Source: Actinomycetota bacterium (GTDB lineage: Bacteria > Actinomycetota > Actinomycetes > Nanopelagicales > Nanopelagicaceae). From it: a stretch of 11,180 nucleotides of DNA. The position numbers and the translations under genes are program-made. The stretch lies in contig CANGVO010000022.1 of assembly GCA_947457445.1 (NCBI GenBank), positions 1-11,180 on the forward strand. Reading direction: 5' to 3'. Shown piece after piece: positions 1 to 7,998 of the stretch; positions within the stretch are counted from its first letter, which is position 1; each line of letters starts with the position of its first letter. The notes beneath the pieces are model-generated. The model had not been told where the DNA came from. It made no database searches and was given only the letters and a program-made list of their open reading frames with translations.

Positions 1-684
1 ATTAAATGTTAGGGATACAAACCAAGTTAATCCTTGTTGCGGATCCATTCCTGCAGTTGCTTCCGAAACTTGTTGACCTAGAACTTCTGCAGGCCCAAGA
101 ATGTATTTCGCACCGCCTTCACGAGAACAAGAAACGATTGTGTCGGTTGGACTATCGGCGCCAGTTCCTTCTCTGTTCGCTGGAATAGAGCAATCGAGTG
201 CTGCAAATCGAGCATTTATATCGGCGGAAACGCCTGGCGCTGGTGTCGCTGCAGTTGATGTATCTGCAGGAACTGCAACGCCGGCGGTTTCAGCCAAAAC
301 TTGGCGGAAACGAAGTTCGGCAGTTTGCCCAACCAAATCAACTACGCGACGTCCGCTGTCACCTGGAACAGAGATAACGATCTGACGATTTGTTCCGCTT
401 CCCTGCGCCGCTACTTCGCTTTCGGCCACACCGAGTGAGTTAACGCGTTGGCGAATGATGGAGACTGCTTGATCAACCGCCTCGCTGGTTATTTTGTTTG
501 CATCATTGGATGCACGAGGTTGCAACGTAACGCTTGTGCCACCGCGCAGATCCAGACCAAGGCGGACTGAAGAAGCGCCTTGAACGAATGCGGTAACAAG
601 TAATCCTAGAATTAGCACGGCCAAGATCAACAGAGATCGGCCAGAGCGCGCAGGGCTCTTCACAGTTTTATTGGGTGTGGACAT
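1..684 (-). CDS. secD: Protein-export membrane protein SecD, N-terminal part (cut by window edge)
   Basis: SecD pairs with SecF at the SecYEG channel and uses the proton motive force to help preproteins leave the translocon. I translated this frame by hand: 228 codons from ATG at 684 run open to base 1, so the C-terminal part lies outside the window. Seen in the sequence: a basic N-terminus, one membrane helix at about residues 18-34, the family motif LGLDLRGG at 43-50, a conserved periplasmic segment (AVSIIRQRVNSLGV, 73-86), and LVGQTAELRFRQV at 117-129. An Ala/Thr/Pro-rich stretch (about 132-153) and two cysteines (165, 186) fall in the variable region of the first periplasmic domain. The gene starts 11 bp after the ruvB stop with no visible Shine-Dalgarno, so it probably depends on coupling or read-through from ruvB. 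The usual yajC between ruvB and secD is missing. The SecD identity is very secure. Confidence 0.95.
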   Translation of the reverse strand, partial: MSTPNKTVKSPARSGRSLLILAVLILGLLVTAFVQGASSVRLGLDLRGGTSVTLQPRASNDANKITSEAVDQAVSIIRQRVNSLGVAESEVAAQGSGTNRQIVISVPGDSGRRVVDLVGQTAELRFRQVLAETAGVAVPADTSTAATPAPGVSADINARFAALDCSIPANREGTGADSPTDTIVSCSREGGAKYILGPAEVLGQQVSEATAGMDPQQGLTWFVSLTFN

Positions 685-695
685 AAGAGCAGAGT

Positions 696-1748
696 CTAGG
701 CGTTAGGCGCGGGTGTGTCGAAAAGCGAGGCGATCCCAGCAGGTGGTGTACGTCCCACATGCCGCCATCCGAGTTCGGTGGCTATTCGACCTCGTGGCGT
801 TCTGGCCATAAATCCATTACGGACCAAGAAAGGCTCAGCAACTGATTCAACTGTTTCGGTCTCTTCGCCAACCGCGATCGCCAATGTAGATAAGCCCACT
901 GGACCACCATTAAATCGCTCAATCAAAGCCATCAATACTGATCTATCGAGGCGATCCAACCCCTTTTCGTCAACTTCATACATTTCAAGTGCGGCCATCG
1001 CATCTGCATGGGTCAATTGATTTGCACCCTTGGCGCCAGAACGAACTTGGGCATAATCACGAACTCTGCGAAGTAATCGGTTCGCAATTCTTGGCGTTCC
1101 GCGTGAACGACCCGCTACTTCCTCAACAGCTTTAGAATCTATTGTTAACTGCAGAAGTGCTGCACTTCGTCTTATTACTTCTTGAAGCTCATCTTCTTCA
1201 TAAAAATCCAAATGCGCCGTGAATCCAAAACGATCACGTAACGGGCTCGGCAATAGACCAGCACGAGTTGTTGCACCGACCAACGTAAATCGCGGCAGCT
1301 GCAAAGGAATCGCCGTTGCTCCCGGACCTTTTCCAACTACAACATCGACTCGAAAATCCTCCATTGCTAGATATAAGAGTTCTTCGGCCGGACGTGGCAG
1401 GCGATGAATTTCGTCTAGAAAAAGTATTTCACCTTCGACGAGTGAAGAAAGAATTGCCGCAAGATCTCCCGCGTGTGTAATTGCTGGGCCACTAGTTATT
1501 CTGATCGGGGTCTGCATCTCACTAGCAAGAATCAGTGCAAGGGTGGTCTTGCCTAATCCCGGTGGACCTGAAAGCAGAATATGGTCGGCCGCAGAGTTAC
1601 GTTGCCTAGCTGCAGTGAGCAAAACATCTATTTGATCCCGAACCCTTTTCTGACCAATAAATTCGGATAAAGTTTTTGGGCGCAGTGCATGTTCGGCCGC
1701 AGAATCATCGTTCGTAAATTCCGGTGTTACCAAACGATCATCACTCAT
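696..1748 (-). CDS. ruvB: Holliday junction branch migration ATPase RuvB
   Basis: RuvB is the hexameric AAA+ motor that pumps DNA through the RuvA-bound Holliday junction during recombinational repair. The 350-residue product has the normal family length. Visible motifs: Walker A GPPGLGKT at 61-68, Walker B with LDEIHR at 111-116, sensor 1 GATTRAG at 158-164, and RDRFG at 171-175, which carries the arginine finger. The C-terminal winged-helix DNA-binding domain includes [15 protein letters not shown] and ends with the typical RTPRGR...GWRH segment. The start is the ATG at 1748, 2 bp after the ruvA stop; the AAGGCGG end of ruvA may serve as its ribosome binding site. Gene order ruvC-ruvA-ruvB is the conserved actinobacterial arrangement and implies one transcript. 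Nothing is truncated or missing. Confidence 0.98.
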   Translation of the reverse strand: MSDDRLVTPEFTNDDSAAEHALRPKTLSEFIGQKRVRDQIDVLLTAARQRNSAADHILLSGPPGLGKTTLALILASEMQTPIRITSGPAITHAGDLAAILSSLVEGEILFLDEIHRLPRPAEELLYLAMEDFRVDVVVGKGPGATAIPLQLPRFTLVGATTRAGLLPSPLRDRFGFTAHLDFYEEDELQEVIRRSAALLQLTIDSKAVEEVAGRSRGTPRIANRLLRRVRDYAQVRSGAKGANQLTHADAMAALEMYEVDEKGLDRLDRSVLMALIERFNGGPVGLSTLAIAVGEETETVESVAEPFLVRNGFMARTPRGRIATELGWRHVGRTPPAGIASLFDTPAPNA

Positions 1749-1750
1749 TT

Positions 1751-2356
1751 CTAGCGACCGCCTTTTTGCAATGCACGTTTAAGAAGATCGGAGAGATCAG
1801 CGCTATTGGCATCTCCACCTTCTTCAGAGATCTGGTTAACAACGTTGGTAATGGCGTTGTCGGATTCTTTTGCGCTAAAACCTAGCGAAATTAGCGCGCT
1901 AGCCAATTGCTCGCGCCAAGCGGGTTGATGATGTGCGATTTTGCTTGACGTACCAAAATCAGAGAGCTTGCCCTTTAATTCTAGAATCAAACGTTGCGCA
2001 CCTTTTCTTCCGATTCCAGGCACTTTTTCGATCGCCGCAATATCTTCTTGCGCAATTGCAACGCCTAGTTGACTAGGCGATAACGCTGCAACAATCGAGA
2101 GAGCGACTTTGGGACCGATTCCACTTACTGTCTGAACCAGTTCGAAAAGAAACTTCACGTCATCATCTAAGAAACCAAAAAGCGTGAGCGAATCTTCGCG
2201 TACAACCAGAGTTGTAAAAAACTGCGCAGGTGCTCCGATATTTAAGGAGGCGCTTGTCGCTGGAGTGATTGATAGCGCCAACCCGACTCCCCCAACTTCA
2301 ACCACCGCGCGGTCTAAAGTTAGAGATCTGACGGTTCCATGAATTAATGAGATCAT
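1751..2356 (-). CDS. ruvA: Holliday junction DNA helicase subunit RuvA
   Basis: RuvA tetramers bind the four-way junction and load RuvB. The product is 201 residues with the family's three parts. There is an N-terminal OB-fold starting [10 protein letters not shown] middle domain has two helix-hairpin-helix motifs ([13 protein letters not shown] at 77-89 and [13 protein letters not shown] at 112-124). After a flexible linker a C-terminal domain (about 150-201) contacts RuvB. I chose ATG 2356 because family members begin exactly with this MI-x-x-I-x-G pattern. The frame is open for 29 more codons upstream (to 2443), but those codons are ruvC read out of frame. The start overlaps the ruvC stop as ATGA, so translation is likely coupled. 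Unremarkable otherwise. Confidence 0.97.
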   Translation of the reverse strand: MISLIHGTVRSLTLDRAVVEVGGVGLALSITPATSASLNIGAPAQFFTTLVVREDSLTLFGFLDDDVKFLFELVQTVSGIGPKVALSIVAALSPSQLGVAIAQEDIAAIEKVPGIGRKGAQRLILELKGKLSDFGTSSKIAHHQPAWREQLASALISLGFSAKESDNAITNVVNQISEEGGDANSADLSDLLKRALQKGGR

Positions 2357-2907
2357 TTTCCAACCAACTTTGCCAAGCGCGATTTTTCCGCGGCAACAGC
2401 CGAATCCAATTTCGCATTTCCAGCACCGCGCCAGATATGACAAATTGCTAGTGCAAGTGCATCAGTACTATCAACAGGCTTTGGAATTTCTTTAAGTGAA
2501 AGTAAGCGCTTAACCATTTCAGCTACTTGAACTTTATTGGCGCGGCCTGAACCAGTAACTGCCGCTTTGACTTCACTGGGAGTGTGCATAGCGACTGGAA
2601 TTCCGGCGCGAGCTGCAACTAACAGCGCTATACCTGCAGCCTGACCAGTGCCCATTACGGTTCGCACATTGTGCTGTGCAAAAACCCGTTCCACAGCGAT
2701 CACATCTGGTTTATGAATTTCTACCCATTGCGTTAAATCTTGTTCTAATTGCAAAAGTCGAAGTTCCAGGGCAGTTGTGCTTGGAGTCAAAATTACACCG
2801 ACGCCGATAAGTTGAAGGGGTGAACCTGGGGCACCGGATATCACGCCAACTCCACAACGCGTCAAACCTGGATCAACACCCAGAACGCGAATTTGTCTTT
2901 GGCCCAT
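2353..2907 (-). CDS. ruvC: Holliday junction endonuclease RuvC
   Basis: RuvC is the dimeric Mg2+-dependent resolvase that nicks Holliday junctions symmetrically. The 184-residue product shows the RNase H-like fold signature [12 protein letters not shown] at 10-21 and the four acidic catalytic positions I place at D12, E73 (in AVERVF), D146 and D149 (in [13 protein letters not shown]). The start ATG at 2907 gives the typical short lead [15 protein letters not shown]. Only a weak GAAG lies upstream. It begins 33 bp after the yebC stop and its stop overlaps the ruvA start by four bases. The spacer before it contains a 6-bp inverted repeat (acttca/tgaagt, 2909-2932), too weak to call a terminator. 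Confidence 0.97.
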   Translation of the reverse strand: MGQRQIRVLGVDPGLTRCGVGVISGAPGSPLQLIGVGVILTPSTTALELRLLQLEQDLTQWVEIHKPDVIAVERVFAQHNVRTVMGTGQAAGIALLVAARAGIPVAMHTPSEVKAAVTGSGRANKVQVAEMVKRLLSLKEIPKPVDSTDALALAICHIWRGAGNAKLDSAVAAEKSRLAKLVGK

Positions 2908-2940
2908 AACTTCAAAGCCTATGACGTGAAGTACTTACGC

Positions 2941-3693
2941 CTAGGAAAGGCTCGCCATAACCTCATCAGATACATCGAAGTTGCTATAGACATTCTGCAC
3001 ATCGTCTAGTTCTTCGATTGCATCAATGAGTTCAAAAACCTTGGTTGCGCCCTCTGCATCTAATGGAATGCTCATCGAAGGCAGGAATGAGGAATCCGCG
3101 GATTCGTAATCTATTCCAGCAGATTGCAGAGCGGTTCGGGCTGCCACTAAATCGCTGGCTTCGCAAACCACTTCGAAAGATTCTCCAAGATCATTAACTT
3201 CTTCAGCACCCGCTTCGAGAACAGCTTCGAGAACTTTCTCTTCTGTGACGCCACCACTCTTGCTTACGATGATTACGCCTTTGCGGTTAAATAAATAAGA
3301 AACCGAACCCGGATCTGCCATTGATCCACCATTGCGAGTTACGGCTACGCGAACTTCAGATGCGGCGCGGTTGCGATTGTCTGAAAGACATTCGATCATG
3401 ATCGCTACACCATTTGGTCCATAGCCCTCATACATAATTGTCTGCCAGTCAGCACCGCCAGATTCCAATCCTGCGCCACGCTTTACTGCACGTTCAATAT
3501 TGTCTGCCGGCATGGAATTCTTCTTAGCCTTAGCGATTGCGTCAAAGAGGGTTGGGTTGCCATCAACATCGGCGCCACCATTTCGCGCTGCAACTTCAAT
3601 GGCTTTAATTAACTTGGCGAAGTTTTTCGCTCGGCGACCATCAATAACAGCTTTCTTATGCTTTGTCGTTGCCCATTTGGAATGGCCTGACAT
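2941..3693 (-). CDS. yebC: YebC/TACO1-family protein
   Basis: This is a 250-residue member of the YebC/PmpR/TACO1 family, usually annotated as a probable transcriptional regulator; more recent work on the family links it to the ribosome and relief of stalled translation. The N-terminus [14 protein letters not shown] and the following [11 protein letters not shown] are family hallmarks. So are [25 protein letters not shown] and the [20 protein letters not shown] region in the middle; the acidic C-terminal half is also typical. Length is normal. It is preceded by a clear ribosome binding site (GAGGTG, 3700-3705) and by a 55-bp spacer, one of the two longest gaps in the main run, so it may have its own promoter. 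It sits directly before ruvC, as in very many bacteria. Which molecular role holds here cannot be read from sequence. Confidence 0.96.
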   Translation of the reverse strand: MSGHSKWATTKHKKAVIDGRRAKNFAKLIKAIEVAARNGGADVDGNPTLFDAIAKAKKNSMPADNIERAVKRGAGLESGGADWQTIMYEGYGPNGVAIMIECLSDNRNRAASEVRVAVTRNGGSMADPGSVSYLFNRKGVIIVSKSGGVTEEKVLEAVLEAGAEEVNDLGESFEVVCEASDLVAARTALQSAGIDYESADSSFLPSMSIPLDAEGATKVFELIDAIEELDDVQNVYSNFDVSDEVMASLS

Positions 3694-3699
3694 TTAAAA

Positions 3700-3730
3700 C
3701 ACCTCAATCACAATAGTTACGAAAATATCA
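3700..3730 (-). promoter_or_regulatory. yebC ribosome binding site and possible promoter
   Basis: On the minus strand GAGGTG (3705-3700) lies 6 nt before the yebC ATG and is a good Shine-Dalgarno. Upstream, TGA followed by TATTTT (3730-3722) resembles an extended -10 element that would start a transcript near 3714, ahead of the Shine-Dalgarno. A second option, TTCGAA-17 bp-TATTGT (3738-3710), has good spacing but would start transcription inside the Shine-Dalgarno. The ribosome site is solid; the promoter is speculative. The 55-bp gap shows no terminator-like hairpin for pdxT. Confidence 0.35.
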
Positions 3731-3748
3731 CTTTCGAATTTGATGGCC

Positions 3749-4342
3749 TTACTTTATCGCGCCAACACATACTTGATCAAAGAAGTAGCGATGTACGCGT
3801 AAATCACCCGTCAATTCGGGATGGAAGGAGGTAGCCAATAAAGATCCTTGACGAACTGCTACGGGGTGGCGCTTGCCATCTGAGGCCAACACTTCGGCAA
3901 GGACTTGCACCGAATTCGATACTTCTTCAACCCATGGAGCACGGATAAATACAGCGCGCATTTGTGAACCGGCAAAATTCAAATCACTTTCAAATGAATC
4001 AACCTGCCGTCCAAACGCATTGCGGCGAACGGTCATGTCAATCCCACCGAAAGTTTCTTGCCCGACCGCTCCATCGACTATTCGATCAGCTAGGAGAATC
4101 ATTCCTGCACAAGATCCATAAACAGGCATGCCAGCCGAGATGTGCTTCTTTATTTCTTCAAATAAACCAAAGGTACGTGCGAGCTGGGCAATAGTCGTCG
4201 ACTCTCCACCAGGAATGATAAGTGCATCAACTTCAGCAAGTTCATCAATGCGTCGTACAGTAAGTGCGGCGTGACCGGATTGCTTGGCAGCCAAAAGGTG
4301 TTCACGGAAATCTCCTTGCAGCGCAAGAACACCAATCTTCAT
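3749..4342 (-). CDS. pdxT: Pyridoxal 5'-phosphate synthase glutaminase subunit PdxT
   Basis: PdxT hydrolyses glutamine and channels ammonia to PdxS in the R5P-dependent vitamin B6 pathway. The 197-residue product is a class I glutamine amidotransferase of normal length. It has the oxyanion-side loop PGGEST at 44-49, the nucleophile Cys78 in GSCAGMILL, and His174/Glu176 in SFHPEL completing the triad. The N-terminus [15 protein letters not shown] is diagnostic for PdxT. It begins 13 bp after the pdxS stop with no obvious Shine-Dalgarno, which suggests translation coupled to pdxS; the two proteins form one complex. There is no inserted thioesterase gene between pdxS and pdxT, unlike in mycobacteria. 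Confidence 0.97.
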   Translation of the reverse strand: MKIGVLALQGDFREHLLAAKQSGHAALTVRRIDELAEVDALIIPGGESTTIAQLARTFGLFEEIKKHISAGMPVYGSCAGMILLADRIVDGAVGQETFGGIDMTVRRNAFGRQVDSFESDLNFAGSQMRAVFIRAPWVEEVSNSVQVLAEVLASDGKRHPVAVRQGSLLATSFHPELTGDLRVHRYFFDQVCVGAIK

Positions 4343-4355
4343 TGCAGTTTAAAAA

Positions 4356-5243
4356 TTACCAGCCGCGTTCGGCTAAACGGTGTGGTGCTGGCAAATCTGC
4401 CACGTTGATACCAACCATCGCATCGCCTAACCCTCTTGAAACATCCGCAAGGACCTTTGCATCGTCAAAGAAAGTTGTCGCCTTAACGCAAGCTGATGCT
4501 CTCTTGGCAGGATCTCCTGATTTGAAGATACCTGATCCAATAAATACGCCATCGGCGCCCATCTGCATCATCAACGCAGCATCTGCAGGTGTTGCGATAC
4601 CGCCTGCAGTAAATAGAACAACAGGAAGTTTTCCAGTTTCGGCAACTTCCTTTACCAACGCGTATGGCGCCTGAAGTTCCTTCGCTGCAACATAGAGTTC
4701 GTCTTCGCGCATCGATGACAATCTGCGGATTTCTCCACCAATCTTTCGCATATGCATCATGGCATTTGAAACATCGCCAGTTCCAGCCTCACCCTTAGAG
4801 CGAATCATTGCGGCACCTTCGTTGATGCGGCGTAGCGCTTCACCTAAATTGGTCGCCCCGCAAACGAATGGGACCTTGAAATCCCATTTATCAATATGGT
4901 TTTCATAATCTGAAGGAGTAAGAACTTCGGATTCGTCGATGTAATCAACGCCAAGCGATTCCAAAATACGGGCTTCGACGAAATGGCCAATTCGAGCTTT
5001 TGCCATCACCGGAATAGTTACTGCCGCTTTAATTTTTTCGATCATGTCAGGATCAGACATACGTGCAACTCCGCCTTGTGCACGGATATCTGCAGGCACG
5101 CGCTCCAAAGCCATTACTGCACATGCACCGGCATCTTGTGCGATCTTGGCTTGCTCAGCGTTAACGACATCCATGATGACGCCGCCCTTGAGCATTTCTG
5201 CCATACCGCGCTTAACGCGTGCCGTGCCTACTGCCTCTGACAT
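4356..5243 (-). CDS. pdxS: Pyridoxal 5'-phosphate synthase subunit PdxS
   Basis: PdxS condenses ribose 5-phosphate, glyceraldehyde 3-phosphate and ammonia to PLP. The 295-residue TIM-barrel protein matches the family length. Seen in the sequence: D25 in VIMDVV, the Schiff-base lysine K82 in VMAKARIGH, and K150 in [10 protein letters not shown]. These correspond to the three catalytic positions known from Bacillus PdxS with an offset of one. The phosphate-binding end [14 protein letters not shown] is also intact. The ATG at 5243 is supported by a strong AAAGGAG site (5256-5250). It lies 28 bp after the DUF3048 gene and 13 bp before pdxT. No PdxR-type regulator or operator was seen nearby. Identity is certain. 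Confidence 0.98.
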   Translation of the reverse strand: MSEAVGTARVKRGMAEMLKGGVIMDVVNAEQAKIAQDAGACAVMALERVPADIRAQGGVARMSDPDMIEKIKAAVTIPVMAKARIGHFVEARILESLGVDYIDESEVLTPSDYENHIDKWDFKVPFVCGATNLGEALRRINEGAAMIRSKGEAGTGDVSNAMMHMRKIGGEIRRLSSMREDELYVAAKELQAPYALVKEVAETGKLPVVLFTAGGIATPADAALMMQMGADGVFIGSGIFKSGDPAKRASACVKATTFFDDAKVLADVSRGLGDAMVGINVADLPAPHRLAERGW

Positions 5244-5249
5244 TTAAAA

Positions 5250-5256
5250 CTCCTTT
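5250..5256 (-). promoter_or_regulatory. Strong Shine-Dalgarno of pdxS
   Basis: AAAGGAG on the minus strand, 6 nt upstream of the pdxS ATG, is the best ribosome binding site in the window and fixes the start. The bases between it and the start codon, and on into the second and third codons, are identical to those at yebC (14 nt, ctgacatttaaaac on the + strand). Confidence 0.75.
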
Positions 5257-5271
5257 ATCGATGACGCAATA

Positions 5272-6327
5272 CTACTTTGAACTCTTCGACGCCGCATCCG
5301 CTGGAATAGCGCTAGCAACGGGCGTGAAAATTGGCTCTTTATCAGTCAGAGCCACCCAAATCTGACCTGGAGCAAAGAGAATCTCTTCTCCGTTTGGCAA
5401 AGTCCACGATGTTCCTGATTGAGCAGTTGGGCGATTCCAGATAGCTTCGATAGCCAAACCATCTCGCAGAATAAATCCTTTTCCACTTCCAACCGTTGCG
5501 GAAAACGGAGTAACTCCTCCAACTTTGTCGTAATACTCCGAAGGTGTGATTGATACAAATTGAATTACGAAAGTCGTTGGACCTAAATGTATGCCTGATG
5601 CTGACATGTTGGGAGTATCTCGATGCGACAAAAGCCAACGATTCTCCTTTTGCGACCATGTTACTAAATATGAATTTGCGGGCCAAGAAACTTTTGCGGA
5701 AACTATAGGCGTTCCAGTTTCTGGCGAATCACCGAAACCCCAACTAACATTCTTTGATATTGCAATCGAATTTCCTTGGGCCAAAACCTTCTCCATCAAC
5801 TTTGTAGCCTGCAGCATCATCGCAGTCGGTGCGATTCGCGCCGGATCATTGGCATAAATATCAGAACCTTGTCGCTGCGCTCCAAGATTTTCTAGATTAG
5901 CTTCGGCAATTACTGGAAGTAGTTTGCGCTGTGCTCCGCTGTATGCAAAAGCAACTCTTCCGTATTGCTCGAGCAGTTCAATGTCGGAGATTCGAGCGCT
6001 TCGTACTGGACCAATTACATCCGGAATCTTCGAGGAAAAAACTGCCGCAAGTCGGGTTAGTCCCCCTTCAACCTGCTCGATATAAACAACATCGGCATCT
6101 TCTAATCCTGCTTGTGGATGTGCGGCGGGTGTGTCATCAATCTTCACGACCAAAATTGGCCCGTCTTTACCGATTCGACCACTTAATGAATTTGTCGGCT
6201 CATCTTTGACTATTCCATTGAAGATTTGAGTTATATCGGTTTTATTAACCAAGCCAATTATCCCACCAACTACAAGGGCAATTGAAATGATGCCAATGAG
6301 AATGGAAACAAAACGCTTAAAGAACAT
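5272..6327 (-). CDS. DUF3048 (YerB-like) membrane-anchored protein of unknown function
   Basis: The product is 351 residues from the ATG at 6327; an in-frame TTG three codons earlier (6336) is an alternative start. A positively charged start (FFKRF) leads into one hydrophobic helix at about residues 6-27, and no lipobox cysteine follows it. The rest should therefore be extracytoplasmic but tethered by an uncleaved anchor. The DUF3048 N-terminal domain spans about 57-185, with KIDDTPAAHPQAGLEDADVV, VEGGLTRLAAVF and GPVRSARISDIELLEQY. The C-terminal DUF3048 part is at about 215-330 (FVIQFV, VGSGKGFILRDG, GQIWVAL). The tail is Ala/Ser/Lys-rich. B. subtilis YerB has the same domains but is a lipoprotein; no activity is established for the family as far as I know. 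The start overlaps the LemA-like gene by 11 bp, so the two are co-translated, and pdxS follows after 28 bp. The domain call is firm, the function unknown. Confidence 0.88.
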   Translation of the reverse strand: MFFKRFVSILIGIISIALVVGGIIGLVNKTDITQIFNGIVKDEPTNSLSGRIGKDGPILVVKIDDTPAAHPQAGLEDADVVYIEQVEGGLTRLAAVFSSKIPDVIGPVRSARISDIELLEQYGRVAFAYSGAQRKLLPVIAEANLENLGAQRQGSDIYANDPARIAPTAMMLQATKLMEKVLAQGNSIAISKNVSWGFGDSPETGTPIVSAKVSWPANSYLVTWSQKENRWLLSHRDTPNMSASGIHLGPTTFVIQFVSITPSEYYDKVGGVTPFSATVGSGKGFILRDGLAIEAIWNRPTAQSGTSWTLPNGEEILFAPGQIWVALTDKEPIFTPVASAIPADAASKSSK

Positions 6328-6820
6328 CTGCTTCAAATTCGTAAGTCACTGGCAGGGGCGCGCTGCCGGCAAGTCGGAATATTCTAAAAACTGGCTTATT
6401 TCTTACCATTTGTGTTCGCGTTACAGCATCCACGTGAAGTGCGATCGCAACACGTATTTTATCCGTCAGTTCAGATAACTCTCGCAAGAGATCTTTTTCA
6501 ATAAACCCGTCAACAAGATGACCATCATTGAGCAACAAACCGAGAGCGCCCGATAAACCACTTTCAGCTTGAGATCGCGTCTGCATCTGGGCATCTCTTG
6601 CTTGATGGGCAGCCGCCGTTAAGAGCAAAGCGGAAGCAGGATCTGCAATGTCGCTCTTTGCTATTTCTAAAGCAACTGCCGCACGACGTTGCAGGAGCCC
6701 ATCTAAATTTGCCCAGCTGGTCTCCACTCGATGATGCAACCTATCTAGCCGAGTAGCGGAGTAAGACAAATACCAAATCGAAAAAATCAGTATCAGTGCG
6801 ATAAAAAAGAATTTTTCCAT
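6317..6820 (-). CDS. Short LemA-like membrane protein
   Basis: This is a 167-residue protein with an N-terminal membrane helix (about 4-21) followed by a mostly helical region. The segment SATRLDRLHHRVETSWANLDGLLQRRAAV (21-49) resembles the LemA family pattern of a helix reading V-x-x-(A/S)-W-A-x-(I/L)-D-x-x-L-x-R-R. The end, RLAGSAPLPVTYEFEADVL, is like the C-terminus of actinobacterial proteins found beside pimA. The ATG at 6820 overlaps the pimA stop as TAATG, and AAGG lies 6 nt upstream, so translation is coupled to pimA. No catalytic motif is visible. I infer a membrane-anchored, cytoplasm- or outside-facing helical bundle that may serve envelope assembly. LemA homology is my reading of motifs only and could be wrong in detail. 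Confidence 0.8.
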   Translation of the reverse strand: MEKFFFIALILIFSIWYLSYSATRLDRLHHRVETSWANLDGLLQRRAAVALEIAKSDIADPASALLLTAAAHQARDAQMQTRSQAESGLSGALGLLLNDGHLVDGFIEKDLLRELSELTDKIRVAIALHVDAVTRTQMVRNKPVFRIFRLAGSAPLPVTYEFEADVL

Positions 6821-7998
6821 TAGTTACCTTCTCGCCCTAAGAATCGGTTCCATGCTCGATTTTCTGATGAGAGAGTGACTCCATTGCCGCCCACTAAAGC
6901 CATTTCGTAAATAGAGTAAATATCCTCAGCAACAACATCCCAATCGAAACGTTGCGCATAAGCCTTGCCACTTTGCGCGAGAGATTTACGTTTATCAGTA
7001 TCCCGCAGCAGATCGATAACCACCTTCGCTAACTCCTGCGGATTTTCAGATTGGAAGAGCGCACCATATTCACCGTTACCCAGAAGTGAATCAAAAGCCG
7101 GAATATCACTTGCAACAACTGCCGCGCCGCCCGCAAGTGCTTCAGCAAGGATGATTCCGAAAGATTCACCGCCCGTGTTTGGAGCGATATAAAGTGCAAC
7201 CGAGGATAGAAAATCAGCTTTTTCTTTCTCAGTGATTCTTCCCAGAAATTCGAAGCGGTGTCTGAGTTGCGGATCAATTTGATCTTCAACTTCTTTACTC
7301 TCCCCTGGTCCCGCGACAAGTACGCGTACATCAGGAGCAAAGCGCGCAATAATTGGAAGAGCTTCAAGAAGTACCGATAATCCCTTGCGTGGCTCTTCAT
7401 ATCGACCGATAAAGCCGAGTGTGTTTCCGCTCCATTCAGGACGAACCTGTCCATCGCGGTATCTATCTGCGTAAATTCCATTTGGAACAACTACCGCATC
7501 AGTTTCTAAATGCTCAGTCAAAGTAGAGCGCGCAGCCTCACTGACTGCAATTCGCGCAGTGAGTTTTTCAATCACTGGCTCAAGAATTGGTCCGATAGCA
7601 AAAATTGCCTTCTGTCTCTTAGCCGCGGCATGAAACGTTCCGACTAATGGACCTTCGGCAGCCCAACAAGCCAAAAGTGAAATGGATGGAATTGCTGGCT
7701 CGTGTAGATGCAACAGATCAAATTCACCATTTGAAATCCAATTGCGAACTCGCGAAAATGCAATTGGACCAAACAGAACACGTGCCACCGCTCCGTTATA
7801 AGGAATGGAAATTGGCTTACCAGCGCTCACTACATAATCAGGCACAGATGATTCGTCAATTACAGGAGCTAATACCGAAACGTAATGGCCCTTGGCAATT
7901 AAATATTCTGCCAAATCACGTACGTGGTTTTGTACACCACCTGGCGTATCCCAACCGTAGGGGCAAACTAAACCAATTCTTAACTTCTGCAGCGTCAT
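6820..7998 (-). CDS. pimA: Phosphatidylinositol alpha-mannosyltransferase PimA
   Basis: PimA transfers the first mannose from GDP-mannose to phosphatidylinositol on the cytoplasmic face of the membrane, starting PIM and lipoglycan synthesis. The 392-residue product is a GT-B enzyme of family GT4. Seen: the N-terminal glycine loop PGGVQNHV (19-26), HLHEP (97-101), His123 in GTFHAA, Arg199 and Lys205 in GRYEEPRKG, and the EX7E motif E278-E286 in GGESFGIILAEAL. These match the residues studied in mycobacterial PimA with a small offset. The start ATG 7998 overlaps the patA stop as ATGA, with AGGAG 8 nt upstream inside patA. Position between patA and the LemA-like gene fits the PIM locus. Another GT4 mannosyltransferase is possible in principle, but context makes PimA very likely. 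Confidence 0.94.
   Translation of the reverse strand: MTLQKLRIGLVCPYGWDTPGGVQNHVRDLAEYLIAKGHYVSVLAPVIDESSVPDYVVSAGKPISIPYNGAVARVLFGPIAFSRVRNWISNGEFDLLHLHEPAIPSISLLACWAAEGPLVGTFHAAAKRQKAIFAIGPILEPVIEKLTARIAVSEAARSTLTEHLETDAVVVPNGIYADRYRDGQVRPEWSGNTLGFIGRYEEPRKGLSVLLEALPIIARFAPDVRVLVAGPGESKEVEDQIDPQLRHRFEFLGRITEKEKADFLSSVALYIAPNTGGESFGIILAEALAGGAAVVASDIPAFDSLLGNGEYGALFQSENPQELAKVVIDLLRDTDKRKSLAQSGKAYAQRFDWDVVAEDIYSIYEMALVGGNGVTLSSENRAWNRFLGREGN

Noticed and set aside
101..385. Open frame on the + strand near the left edge
   Set aside because: It is the antisense of secD, whose minus-strand translation contains clear family motifs.
2357..2443. N-terminal extension of ruvA giving a 230-residue protein
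   Set aside because: These codons are ruvC read in another frame, and RuvA proteins begin at the MISLIHGTV position; the ATGA overlap supports ATG 2356.
2909..2932. Inverted repeat acttca/tgaagt between yebC and ruvC
   Set aside because: The stem is only 6 bp with a 12-nt loop and no T-tract, so neither a terminator nor an operator can be supported.
7029..7490. 153-codon minus-strand frame inside pimA
   Set aside because: It is a shifted frame of pimA with low-complexity Leu/Ser-rich content, no recognisable domain and no ribosome site.
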